A stretch of 32,453 nucleotides of DNA from Bradyrhizobium mercantei (lineage in GTDB: Bacteria; Pseudomonadota; Alphaproteobacteria; Rhizobiales; Xanthobacteraceae). Positions 8,212-17,152 of this stretch are shown one piece after another. Made by a program: the position numbers and the translations under genes. The stretch covers positions 1 through 32,453 of the forward strand of contig NZ_MKFI01000018.1 in the NCBI RefSeq assembly GCF_001982635.1, read 5' to 3'. The notes beneath the pieces were generated by a model. The model did no database searches, was not told where the DNA came from, and saw only the letters and a program-made list of their open reading frames with translations. The stretch's first letter is position 1. Every line of letters begins with the position of its first letter.

Positions 8212-9558
8212 ATGCGCCGTCGCGACGAAATGACGCTAGGACTAATGATTTTGGGGGGATCTCACGACACTGCCTGGCGCGATCCGAATGTGCCAGCGGA
8301 TGGTGGGCTCGATATCGACCATTTTGCTTACCTTGCGACACTGGCTGAAGGTGCGGCGTTTCACTTTATATTCTGCCCCGATAGCCCAAGCGTAGTAGAC
8401 CAAAATCCCGCAATCATAGCTCGGGTAGGGCGCGATGGATTCGAGCCAATTACACTGTTATCCGCGCTTTCATCGAGAACACAACAGATCGGTCTTGTTG
8501 GGACAGCGACGACGACGTACCACCAACCTTATCATCTTGCACGCATGCTCGCCTCACTTGATTACCTATCGCGGGGACGTGCGGCCTGGAACATAGTCAC
8601 CTCGGGATACAAGTCCGAAGCCGCAAATTTCGGACAGATTGAACTCCCAGATCATGATGCACGCTATGCTCGAGCGAGAGAATTTGTGAAAGTTATCAAG
8701 GGGCTTTGGGATACGTGGGAAGACGACGCGTTCGTTCGTGACAAAAAAAGTGGCATCTTCGCCGATACCACGAAAATGCACCTGCTTAACCACCGCGGGG
8801 ATTACTTTTCGATCAAGGGCCCACTGAACATTGCAAGACCGCTACAAGGTTATCCCGTGCTGGTTCAAGCTGGCGCATCCGATGCTGGAATTTCGTTTGC
8901 TGCGGAGTTCAGCGAGGTCGTCTTCACGGCGGAACCTTCTTTAGAGGACGGCATACACTACTATAGAACGCTCAAAGAGGGAGCGCGCGCTCTCGGACGG
9001 AAGGATGATCAGGTGCTAATCATGCCAGGCATCGTTCCGATCGTTGGGAAGACCAAGGAAGATGCGTCTGAGAAGCTTGAAAGATTACACTCGTACACGC
9101 ATAGGGACGTTCTAACAGGAGTGGCAGATCGTTGGCTGGGGCTCGTCACCAATCTGCGTTCAGTAGATCTCGACTCATCCGTACCTGAGACCCTGCCGCG
9201 GACGAATTTATTCCAGAGTCGCCAGAAACTGCTCCTCGACTTCGCCGCTCGCCACAAACTCACCTGGAGGCAACTGATCCAATATATAGCCGACAGCAAA
9301 GGCCATCTCATGGTCGTTGGAACACCGGATCAAATTGCGAACACTATGGTGGATAGATTTGAACAACATGCGGCTGACGGCTTTAACGTGTGTCCGGCGA
9401 CCCTTCCCGGCGGACTTAGGGATTTTGTTGAGCTTGTCGTTCCCGAATTGCGCCGAAGAGGTAAGTTCAGATCTGGATACTCCGGGCGCACACTGAGAGA
9501 AAATCTCGGTCTTGAGCGGCCACCCAATCCCCTCAGACAGGCAGATGTAAGCAAGTGA
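8212..9558 (+). CDS. LLM-class flavin-dependent monooxygenase (NtaA/SnaA/DszA family)
   Basis: 448 aa from ATG 8212, with a strong AGGAGGT seven bases upstream. The N-terminus (MTLGLMILGGSHDTAWRDP, VPADGGLDIDHFAYLATLAE), ISRTQQIGLVGTATTTYHQP-like strand region, SLDYLSRGRAAWNIVTS and SFAAEFSEVVFTAEPS are signatures of class C flavin monooxygenases such as nitrilotriacetate, pristinamycin-PII and dibenzothiophene-sulfone monooxygenases. These use FMNH2 from a separate flavin reductase and O2 to hydroxylate or cleave C-N or C-S bonds. No reductase gene is visible nearby. The real substrate cannot be told; NtaA annotations of distant homologues are often wrong. Confidence 0.92.
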   Translation: MRRRDEMTLGLMILGGSHDTAWRDPNVPADGGLDIDHFAYLATLAEGAAFHFIFCPDSPSVVDQNPAIIARVGRDGFEPITLLSALSSRTQQIGLVGTATTTYHQPYHLARMLASLDYLSRGRAAWNIVTSGYKSEAANFGQIELPDHDARYARAREFVKVIKGLWDTWEDDAFVRDKKSGIFADTTKMHLLNHRGDYFSIKGPLNIARPLQGYPVLVQAGASDAGISFAAEFSEVVFTAEPSLEDGIHYYRTLKEGARALGRKDDQVLIMPGIVPIVGKTKEDASEKLERLHSYTHRDVLTGVADRWLGLVTNLRSVDLDSSVPETLPRTNLFQSRQKLLLDFAARHKLTWRQLIQYIADSKGHLMVVGTPDQIANTMVDRFEQHAADGFNVCPATLPGGLRDFVELVVPELRRRGKFRSGYSGRTLRENLGLERPPNPLRQADVSK

Positions 9559-10227
9559 TCCCTCTAAGGGCCAAAGAGGTCAAGTGCGGAGCGGCCTTTG
9601 TTCCGAGACCGTCTATGGAGGTCGCGACCTTTGTTTGGGCCTTCGGGCCTCGACGGCTCGGCAGGTCAGACGTGCAGCGTAGCGAGTCGGCCGAAAGAGT
9701 TTATTCCAGCGATTTGATCCAAAGCAGGCCCGAACGATACTGTACGAAATACTTGTTGCAGCTGCTATGGGGCGCGTAAATGGACGGAAGAAGTCGCTGT
9801 TCAACCGGCGTCGCTATGAGCTGGTATGGGTGGGGGCGGCGGTCCAATGCAAATACGTGGGCTCCGTAAGTCTTGCTCCCTCGGTACCTAAGAGCGAGCT
9901 AAGGGTGTTTGAAGTGAGGCTACTTTTTGAAGAGAACCAATTCAGCGAGTAGCGAACAATACCAATCAGATCGGTGCGTTAGACCAAATACGGTGCGGTG
10001 CCTCGAATGAGAGAGAGCAGCGCGGTGCCAAAATTAGGAGCAAAAGCGATCGCCCGGTCGTCATCCTGAGTGCTCCGATTGCGTCCTCAAAAGTTCTTTC
10101 GGCTCAGTGTGGCCGACCGACGCATTGAGGGCATGGCACCGCCGCGGGGGGCGGACGGTGTCGTCATCCATATGGGCACCAGCGAGGCTGGCAAATTCTA
10201 GACTAAATGTTCGCGCAGGAGGACAGC
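9559..10227. other. Intergenic region without recognised gene
   Basis: Small open frames (for example 9767-9952) show no recognised motif. There is no sign of the 2Fe-2S or FAD subunits expected beside a molybdenum hydroxylase. It contains a 12-bp palindrome (9619-9630) and no good sigma-54 or NifA signal. Confidence 0.45.
9619..9630. repeat. Perfect 12-bp palindrome
   Basis: AGGTCGCGACCT is its own reverse complement and sits 60-70 bp after the monooxygenase stop, followed by a GGGCCTTCGGGCC hairpin (9637-9649). It could be an operator or RNA stem; function unknown. Confidence 0.4.
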
Positions 10228-12528
10228 ATGTCTCCTTCCATGAGGGCACCTACCCAAATCGGCCAGCCGATCGCCCGCCGCGAGGATCGCCGGTTCCTTA
10301 CAGGTCGCGGACGGTATGCCGACAACACGGCACCCAATGGCATGCTTTCAGCGTTGTTCGTGCGTTCTCCGCATGCGCATGCGCGTATCATCCGTATTGA
10401 CAAGAAATTTGCACTGAGGGTACCGGGACTCGTCGCGATCTATACCGCCAAGGATACCGCAGCCGAAAAGCTCGGCCATCTTCCCGCCATCAGCGAGATT
10501 AGGGATGCCGAGGGCAAGCGCCATCGTGAGCCGTCGCATCCGCCGATGCCGCTAGGCAAGGTGCGACATGTAGGCGACATCGTCGCGATGATTATCGCTG
10601 AGACGCTTAATCAAGCACGCGACGCCGCTGAACTATTGGTCATTAAGTACGAAGAACTGTGCGCGGTCGTCACTGTGGCGCAGGCGCTCGCACCCGGCGC
10701 GCCGCTGCTTCACGACGAGGCGCCGGGCAATCGGATGTGCACCTGGAGCACGGGTGATGCTGCTGCAACCGAAGCAGCTTTTGGTAAGGCGGCCCATCTG
10801 TCGAAGCTCGCCATACGATCGCCGCGCCAAGTCGCCCACTATCTGGAACCGCGCTCGGCCTGGTCGGCGTACGACGTGCCTGACGACGTCGTCACCCTTA
10901 CTCTCTCCTCGCAGGGCGTTCACATTCCCCACCAGGTCATGTGCGAGCGTGTGCTTCGCGTGCCGAAGGAAAAGCTCCGGCTGATCACCCAGGATGTGGG
11001 CGGCGGCTTCGGGCCGAAGTACCAAATCTATCCCGAAACAGCGTTGATGGCTTGGGCGACACGCAAGCTCGGCCGAGGTCTGCGCTGGACCTGCGAGCGT
11101 TCCGAGTTGGCAGTCGCCGATGTCCACTCACGCGATCTCGTGGCCTCGGCCGAACTCGCCCTCGATGCGGACGGTCGGTTCCTGGCCCTTCGCGTGAAGG
11201 CTGAAGCCAATGTTGGCGCTTATGTTTCGCTGTTCGCCCCTACCACCCCCACGACCGGGCTGGCCAAGGTGATCTCAGGGCTCTATCGCATCCCGGCGAT
11301 TCACGTTGACTTCGAATGTGCCTTCACCAACACCGTTCCTGTCGACGCCATGCGGGGCGCCGGCAAACCGGAATCACTTTTCTTGCTGGAGCGGCTGGTC
11401 GATACGGCCGCTCACGAAACGGGCCGGTCGCCCATTGAATTGCGGCGCCTCAATTTGCTGAAGCCTGAGGATATGCCGTATGCGGCGGCGAACGGATATA
11501 CCTATGACGCGGCCGATTGCCGGGGCCTCTTTGAAACGGCACTCGAGGCAGCCGACGAGCCAAGCTTTGCGATGCGCCGTGCCATCAGCGAAGCGCGCGG
11601 TCTGCGGCGCGGCCTCGGGCTCTCCTGTCATCTGCACGCCACGGGCGGAATTGCCGATGAGCATGCCGTCGTAGAGGTCGATGCTCACCGCGTGCTCGCC
11701 AAGGTCGGCACGCAAAGTCAGGGGCAGGGACACGAGACGGTTTACGCGCAAATCCTGTCGGCGGCGCTCGGCGTGCCGGTGGACACGATCGAGATACGCC
11801 AAGGCGACACGCACACCATCTCCCACGGCGGCGGCACCGGCGGTTCGTCCTCTGTGATTATCAGTGGCACTACGCTGAGGCGCGCGGCCGACGCCGTGAT
11901 CCAGCGCGGGCTTGACCTCGCTGCCGAGCGGCTGGAGACTACATTGCAGGACATCGCTTTTTGCCAAGGCGCATTTGAGGTTGTTGGCACCGATCGTCGC
12001 ATCAGCCTGCTTGAACTCGCGGGGTGGAAGCCGTTCGAGGGCCAGGCGGTTTTCGCCGACAAGATCGAATCCTACCCCACCGGCGTCATGCTCTGTGAAG
12101 TCGAGGTCGATCCCGAGACCGGCGTAACACGGATCGACCGCTTCACGGCAGTAGCCGATTGCGGGGTTGTCGTGAATCCGCGGTTGCTCACCGGGCAGAT
12201 GCATGGCGGCACGGTTCAAGGGATTGGCTATGCTCTAATGGAGGGAGCCGTCTATGATCAGGTGACCGGCCAACTACTCAGTCGCACCTTGATGAACTAT
12301 GCCCTGCCGCGTGCAGACGACGTCCCGAGCTTCCGGATCGAGACGATAAGCACGCCCTCGCCCAACAACCACATGGGATTCAAGGGCGTGGGTGAACTGC
12401 CGACCAACGGCGCGCCCGCCGCAGTCGCCAACGCAATCCTTGATGCCCTGCGCCCTCTCGGCGTACTTCATCTCGATATGCCGATCACCGCCTACCAGGT
12501 GTGGCGGGCTTTGAATCCGGGCAAATGA
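10228..12528 (+). CDS. Molybdopterin-binding large subunit, xanthine dehydrogenase/CoxL family
   Basis: 766 aa from ATG 10228, chosen because AGGAGGA ends four bases before it; ATG 10207 would lie upstream of that site. N-terminal IARREDRRFLTGRGRYADN, then QDVGGGFGPKYQIYPE (GGGFG molybdopterin loop), GQGHETVYAQI (Q/GQGH motif), HGGGTGGSSSV, and KGVGELPTNGAPAAVANA with the catalytic Glu near the C-terminus. The active-site loop is DAMRGAGKPE, resembling the AYRGAGR of form II Cox-like hydroxylases and lacking the Cys of true CO dehydrogenase (AYRCSFR). It likely hydroxylates an N-heterocycle or aldehyde. Such enzymes need 2Fe-2S and FAD subunits, and none are encoded alongside. Confidence 0.93.
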   Translation: MSPSMRAPTQIGQPIARREDRRFLTGRGRYADNTAPNGMLSALFVRSPHAHARIIRIDKKFALRVPGLVAIYTAKDTAAEKLGHLPAISEIRDAEGKRHREPSHPPMPLGKVRHVGDIVAMIIAETLNQARDAAELLVIKYEELCAVVTVAQALAPGAPLLHDEAPGNRMCTWSTGDAAATEAAFGKAAHLSKLAIRSPRQVAHYLEPRSAWSAYDVPDDVVTLTLSSQGVHIPHQVMCERVLRVPKEKLRLITQDVGGGFGPKYQIYPETALMAWATRKLGRGLRWTCERSELAVADVHSRDLVASAELALDADGRFLALRVKAEANVGAYVSLFAPTTPTTGLAKVISGLYRIPAIHVDFECAFTNTVPVDAMRGAGKPESLFLLERLVDTAAHETGRSPIELRRLNLLKPEDMPYAAANGYTYDAADCRGLFETALEAADEPSFAMRRAISEARGLRRGLGLSCHLHATGGIADEHAVVEVDAHRVLAKVGTQSQGQGHETVYAQILSAALGVPVDTIEIRQGDTHTISHGGGTGGSSSVIISGTTLRRAADAVIQRGLDLAAERLETTLQDIAFCQGAFEVVGTDRRISLLELAGWKPFEGQAVFADKIESYPTGVMLCEVEVDPETGVTRIDRFTAVADCGVVVNPRLLTGQMHGGTVQGIGYALMEGAVYDQVTGQLLSRTLMNYALPRADDVPSFRIETISTPSPNNHMGFKGVGELPTNGAPAAVANAILDALRPLGVLHLDMPITAYQVWRALNPGK

Positions 12529-13312
12529 AGATCGCTCCGTGATGTTGACATTATCATCCCAGCACCGATTGCCCGTGGTGGGAAATATGTTCAATGAGCT
12601 GACTCTCAAGTATCCAGGCTACCACCGCCACTTTGCGAGTCCACGGCCGTGGTTCTTGATCGTACTTCGTCGTTCTCGCCCCTTTCCAACATCTTTGAGC
12701 CCGGTTCTAGAGTAGAAAAAATCTCACCAACGAATGATAGTACAGCTAATAGGGCTGATCCCCCTTCGATAGTGAGGCTTGAACTGACGCACGAGCGTCT
12801 GTTCATCGCCTTCGGTATCTGGCGCGATTTGCTCGCGATCCTCGTGCAGAATTACCCGTCGGCAGCGCGATGGCCTCTGGGCAACTGCGCGCCAGCGGAA
12901 CTTCGTACTTTCGCTGGGCCTGTCCGCCGAATTATGGCCGCCGCGCACTCACCGTGATCGAGGAGGCTTACGAAGAATCCGCACACAAGTCGTCCACGCT
13001 TCGGGATTCGAGAGAAGAGGAGGATAGTGTCCTCGCACCGTCGATGCAATCGCCAGACTTTACATCCTTGAGATCATCCGCGCACCGAAAGCTCCAGTAT
13101 TGAAGCTGGACCCAACGATGGTGCGACAGACGGGTGCCCCTTGTCACCCGGGACGAGAAGAAGTCTGGCAAGCGCCGACCAACGCGAAAACATGAGAATG
13201 GATACGGTAGCCCAGGTTGACGCAGAGTGCCCGAGGGGTACTGCTGGGCCACGAAGTCTCCCCTAGAAGCATCCACACTGCGCAGCGCGCACGAGTTGAT
13301 TGCAGTTCAGTG
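12529..13312. other. Intergenic region without recognised gene
   Basis: Short open frames only, none with motif or start signal. I looked for CoxS (CxxC-rich ferredoxin) and CoxM features and saw none. The right edge contains the regulatory region of the flavin monooxygenase gene. Confidence 0.45.
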
Positions 13313-13328
13313 TGTCCAGAGTCGGACA
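13313..13328. promoter_or_regulatory. NifA upstream activator sequence (TGT-N10-ACA)
   Basis: TGTCCAGAGTCGGACA fits TGT-N10-ACA exactly, with dyad TGTCC/GGACA. It is about 80 bp upstream of the sigma-54 promoter at 13401. Confidence 0.82.
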
Positions 13329-13400
13329 ACGCGTCAGCTTAGCGACAATTCCAGCGATGAAAAGCATCGCTTGTTCAGCGGGTTGGAGTCGATGCCACCT

Positions 13401-13416
13401 TGGCATGCAGCTTGCT
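13401..13416 (+). promoter_or_regulatory. Sigma-54 (-24/-12) promoter
   Basis: TGGCATGCAGCTTGCT: GG at 13402-13403 and GC at 13414-13415 are 10 bases apart, with TTGC in the -12 box. The predicted start is near 13427, about 215 nt before the gene at 13641. With the NifA site this is the best-formed NifA-dependent promoter in the window. Confidence 0.85.
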
Positions 13417-13640
13417 AACGTATGCCTGGCGAAGCACAACAACGAGCGTTCATGATAGCCCGCCGCAACTGGTCCGGCTGTCCTGGGCTAGGCCGGCCGG
13501 GCAGGGCGCGCGGGTTGCTCTCAAGCGAAATGATCGCGATCGCCATGCGATGGTGCGCGCCGGGCTGATGGAGATCGCGACCCACGATGAGCTGTCAAGG
13601 GCAGAGAGATCCACCGAGCCCCACGGAAAAGAGGCGAACA

Positions 13641-15170
13641 ATGAACATGGAGAACGCTCGGATGAACAGCGAAACGGCCGGGGCGAACGCCCATTTGGTG
13701 TCCTCCGCCACCGAACATTTCGACGTGCTGATCGTCGGCGCTGGTATCTCGGGGATCGGCTGTGCTCACCACCTGAGGAGGCAGCTTCCCGGCACTAGTT
13801 TTGTCATCCTCGATGAGCAGGAGAGCTTCGGGGGCACCTGGATCACGCACAAATATCCTGGCATCCGCTCCGACAGCGATCTTCACACCTTTGGCTATAG
13901 CTTCAAACCTTGGGTCGGTCCGCCGATCGCGACGGCCGCTGAAATTCTGTCCTACATGAATGAAGTGATCGAGGAGAATGGTCTGACGCCGCACATTCGT
14001 TACAAGCACCGTATCCTGTCGGCGCGCTGGTCGAGCGAGATCAATCTCTGGACCCTTGAGGGGGAGATGGCCGACACCGGTGAGCGTGCGACGTTTACCG
14101 CGAGTTTCTTGTGGATGTGTCAGGGTTACTATCGCCATTCGGCAGGCTACACGCCCGATTGGCCGGGCATAAAGGACTTTGCCGGACCTGTTGTCCACCC
14201 GCAACGCTGGCCGGACGATCTGGACCTCTCGGGCAAGCGAGTGATCGTGATCGGATCCGGCGCGACCGCTGCAACTTTGATCCCGAACCTAGCGAACCAG
14301 TGTGCTCACGTCACCATGCTGCAGCGCTCGCCGACATATTTCCGGATCGGGCGGAACGTTATCGAACTCGCGGAAGAACTGCGCCGGCTCCAGATTGATG
14401 AAACGTTGATCCACGAGATCGTCCGACGCAAGAAGCTGTTCGAGCAGTATGCGTTCAGCAAGCGCTGCCTGGCCGAGCCGGAGCAGGTAAAGAAGGAACT
14501 GATCAGCCAGATCGTCGCCGTGCTTGGGCCCAATTATGACGTCGCCACCCACTTCACGCCGCGGTATAGCCCGATGCAGCAACGCTTGGCTTTCGTGCCA
14601 GATGCCGACATGTTCTTAGGTATCAAGAGCGGGAAGGCATCCGTGGTCACCGACGAGATCGAGCGCTTTACCAAGCAAGGCATTCTGTTGAAATCGGGCA
14701 AGACGCTCGAAGCCGACATCATCGTCAGTGCGACGGGCTTCAACCTTTGCGTACTCGGCGATATCGATTTTGCAATCGATGGCAAGCCGCTGCATTTCTC
14801 TGAGACGGTCACCTATCGCGGCATGATGTTTACCGGCATTCCAAACATGGTCTGGGTATTCGGCTACTTCCGCGCAAGCTGGACGTTGCGTATAGATCTT
14901 GTTGCAGAGTTTGTCTGCCGCCTGCTCAAGCACATGAAGGACAAGGGGGCAACGAGAGTGGAGGTTGCACTTCGTCCCGAAGATCGCAATATGCGTCTCT
15001 TATCCTGGATTGATCCGAATATTTTCAATCCCGGCTACCTGATGCGCAACATGCACCTGTTTCCCAAACGTGCTGACAAACCGGAATGGCAGCACAGCCA
15101 GGATTACTGGACGGAGAAGGATGCAATCCCGGCGATCAATCTGGGCGACGTACCGTTCGTGTATAGTTGA
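13641..15170 (+). CDS. Flavin-containing (Baeyer-Villiger-type) monooxygenase
   Basis: 509 aa from ATG 13641, with an AGAGGCG Shine-Dalgarno-like stretch just upstream; an in-frame ATG at 13587 lacks one. FAD site VGAGISG (32-38), then GGTWITHKYPGIRSDSD (64-80), the class B fingerprint F180-A-G182-x3-H186-x3-W190 (FxGxxxHxxxW), and an NADPH-binding GSGATA (205-210). It fits single-component NADPH/FAD monooxygenases that insert oxygen next to ketones or oxidise N or S atoms. The FxGxxxHxxxW motif is followed by P rather than P/D variants that separate subclasses, so BVMO versus N-oxygenase stays open. The NifA/sigma-54 promoter upstream predicts expression in nitrogen-fixing nodules, odd for an O2-consuming enzyme. 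Confidence 0.92.
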   Translation: MNMENARMNSETAGANAHLVSSATEHFDVLIVGAGISGIGCAHHLRRQLPGTSFVILDEQESFGGTWITHKYPGIRSDSDLHTFGYSFKPWVGPPIATAAEILSYMNEVIEENGLTPHIRYKHRILSARWSSEINLWTLEGEMADTGERATFTASFLWMCQGYYRHSAGYTPDWPGIKDFAGPVVHPQRWPDDLDLSGKRVIVIGSGATAATLIPNLANQCAHVTMLQRSPTYFRIGRNVIELAEELRRLQIDETLIHEIVRRKKLFEQYAFSKRCLAEPEQVKKELISQIVAVLGPNYDVATHFTPRYSPMQQRLAFVPDADMFLGIKSGKASVVTDEIERFTKQGILLKSGKTLEADIIVSATGFNLCVLGDIDFAIDGKPLHFSETVTYRGMMFTGIPNMVWVFGYFRASWTLRIDLVAEFVCRLLKHMKDKGATRVEVALRPEDRNMRLLSWIDPNIFNPGYLMRNMHLFPKRADKPEWQHSQDYWTEKDAIPAINLGDVPFVYS

Positions 15171-15573
15171 TACCTGTTCGGATCGCGCGACGAACCCGGA
15201 CCATGCAGGCGCAAGCACAAGATCGTGTGCGCCTGGCCCCGCTTGCCAGATCAGCGATCTCGTAACTCTGCCCCCTTTCTGGGAGACTTTCTGCGGCGAA
15301 GACCCTTAAGCGAGAGACCTCAAGTCATCGGCGCCACGTCTCTGAGTTGGAAAGCGCGTCGTGTTTTGACACATGCACGACAAAGGCTGACGCCGTGGAG
15401 TAGTCGCGGAAGTTTGTTGGCTCCGACGTTGGCCGCCGATTAATGCGCAGTGGTCAGACTCGAACAAGCTGCGTTACGAAAGCGCGGCCGGCAAGCCGCC
15501 AGCTAACAAAGCCATCTCAAACGTCGGTTTCAGCTGGACAGCCATCTCCAAGCGGGCTCCCGGGAATTCAAGG
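15171..15573. other. Intergenic region
   Basis: No gene seen. TGGGAGACTTTCTGC (15280-15294) has GG-N10-GC spacing but diverges from the sigma-54 consensus in both boxes and lacks a nearby TGT-N10-ACA site, so it is only a weak promoter candidate. Confidence 0.4.
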
Positions 15574-16650
15574 ATGAACAACGATATCAAAGACCTCACT
15601 TCATCCGCACGCCGTCGGGCAGCAATCAAGAAAAAGCCGGCGATAGGCCTCAAGACTCACAAGCAAGTCTGGGTCTTCGTGGAGCAGCGGCGGGGCCAAG
15701 TGCATCCTGTCTCCTGGGAGGTCATGGGCGTAGGACGCGAGTTCGCCGACAAGCTGCAAGCCGACCTCGCTGCGGTGGTGATCGGTCAGGAAGGGGATGT
15801 CACGAGCAACACAGCGCTCGATTCTTTCTGCTATGGCGCGAACCTGGCCTACGTCGTAGCCGACAATATGCTGTCAGTGTATCGCACCGAGTCTTACAAC
15901 AGCGCGCTGACCGATCTCGTTAACGTCTATAAACCCGAAATTCTGCTGCTGGGCGCCACTAGGCTCGGTCGCGCTCTCGCAGGCTCGCTGGCCACCACGT
16001 TATTGACGGCTCTCCCAACCGACTGCACCTATCTCGACGTCGACGTGGATGGTTCACTTGCGACCACGCACCCGAGCTTTGGTGGTTCCATGCTTTGCAC
16101 GATCTACAACTTGAAATGCCGACCACAGATAGCGACTGTGAGGCCGCACGCGATGCCGATTCCAAAACCACTCGAACGGGGCGCCGCTCGAATAATCATT
16201 CATCCGCTCGATCGCGTCGAGCCAATATTGTGACGAAGATGGCGTCGTCAGCCAACGCATTGCAAGAAGACCAATCTCTCCTACGCGGATGTCGTGGTAG
16301 CCGACGGCGTCGAGTTCGGATCGGCGGAGAGTTTCGGCCCTGCGCGTCAACTCGCCGCGATGTTTGGCGCAGAATGGGGTGCTCGCATCCGTTGGTACGA
16401 GAAGCGGGGCTCGTCTACCGTCGTAGACGCGCAAAACCATCCGGCCCAAGCTCTGCATCGCTGCCGGTATTCCGGCACGATCCAGCATCGGGTCGGCGCG
16501 GAGGATGTCGATCTGGCCGTCGCCATCAATGCCGAGAGAAATGCGCGGACTTTTGATCTCGCAAACAACGTCGCCGATATGATCTGGCAGGTGCCACGAC
16601 CGCTTTTCGCGCGTTTTTACCGTCGCGTTGCTAGCGCAATCGTAAGCTAG
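15574..16650 (+). pseudogene. etfA: Electron-transfer flavoprotein alpha subunit (FixB-like), frameshifted
   Basis: The N-terminal 219 codons (15574-16233) encode an ETF-alpha/FixB N-domain: KQVWVFVEQRRGQVHPVSWE, the YKPEILLLGATRLGRALAGS helix, DGSLATTHPSFGGSMLCTI. A TGA at 16231 interrupts the frame. The C-terminal FAD domain resumes in the same frame after about 15 missense codons (NLSYADVVVADGVEFGSAES, IQHRVGAEDVDLAVAIN, FDLANNVADMIWQVP, end 16650). Between them, one other frame reads ANIVTKM, so two compensating indels are likely. A second shifted stretch at about 16425-16480 hides KTIRPKLCIAAGI, the FAD-binding segment. It would have carried electrons from acyl-CoA dehydrogenases or toward nitrogenase, but it now looks inactive. 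No beta subunit (FixA) is present. Confidence 0.85.
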
Positions 16651-17029
16651 CGAGGCCGTCATGATTGAGATTGACTCAATGCAATCTTAGGTGGCTCTGT
16701 CAACGCAGCGCCGCTGTAACTATGATCCGCATGGTGTGATGCAATTCAAGCAATTCGTGGCGCTCGGTTTGTAATTCCCGACATCCGCCAGCATCAAAGT
16801 AAGCGCGCTACCGATCCTGCCTGACCTGAAGCTCATCTTGTCTTCTATCCTGTCGCGCCTTTGAAGGTTGGAGTCGGAGGCGTACTTACAGATAAAATCA
16901 TTCAAGGCAAGTAAGACAAAAATGCGGGTCGGGCCTACCTGCTTCGGTAGATTGACCAATCACGGCAAACCGTTTGACAGTCGGTCATACCGCAGCAGGG
17001 GAGGTAATTGTCCTCACTCGTACCTGCCT
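16651..17029. other. Intergenic region upstream of the acyl-CoA dehydrogenases
   Basis: No gene recognised. No exact TGT-N10-ACA site was found here. The sigma-54-like promoter follows at 17030. Confidence 0.45.
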
Positions 17030-17045
17030 TGGCGCAGAATTCGCG
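17030..17045 (+). promoter_or_regulatory. Probable sigma-54 promoter without a clear NifA site
   Basis: TGGCGCAGAATTCGCG keeps GG (17031-17032) and GC (17043-17044) exactly 10 apart, with TGGC intact and TCGC in place of TTGC. The predicted start is near 17056, about 97 nt before the dehydrogenase ATG. Confidence 0.5.
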
Positions 17046-17152
17046 AACCGAGTAGCAGTCGCTTGATGTTAATGAAACAGTAGGACTGGAATGCCGCGGA
17101 GAGCTATCACTTGATCAACGACCACCATTGCAGACAGGAGTCGAGACGCGAT

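Noticed and set aside
10131..10146. GG-N10-GC upstream of the molybdenum hydroxylase
   Set aside because: The -12 box reads CCGC and the -24 box lacks TGGCA; spacing alone is not evidence.
11374..12219. 281-codon minus-strand frame inside the molybdenum hydroxylase
   Set aside because: Antisense to a well-conserved coding sequence; composition and lack of motifs mark it as a shadow.
13335..13350. GTCAGCTTAGCGA as a tts box before the monooxygenase
   Set aside because: Lacks the second half AAAGCT and sits within a clear NifA/sigma-54 regulatory region.
15280..15294. GG-N10-GC before the ETF-alpha relic as sigma-54 promoter
   Set aside because: Both boxes diverge from consensus and no NifA-type site is close.
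17009..17024. TGT-N10-ACC near the dehydrogenase promoter as a NifA site
   Set aside because: One base off the dyad and only about 6 bases from the -24 box, too close for an enhancer.
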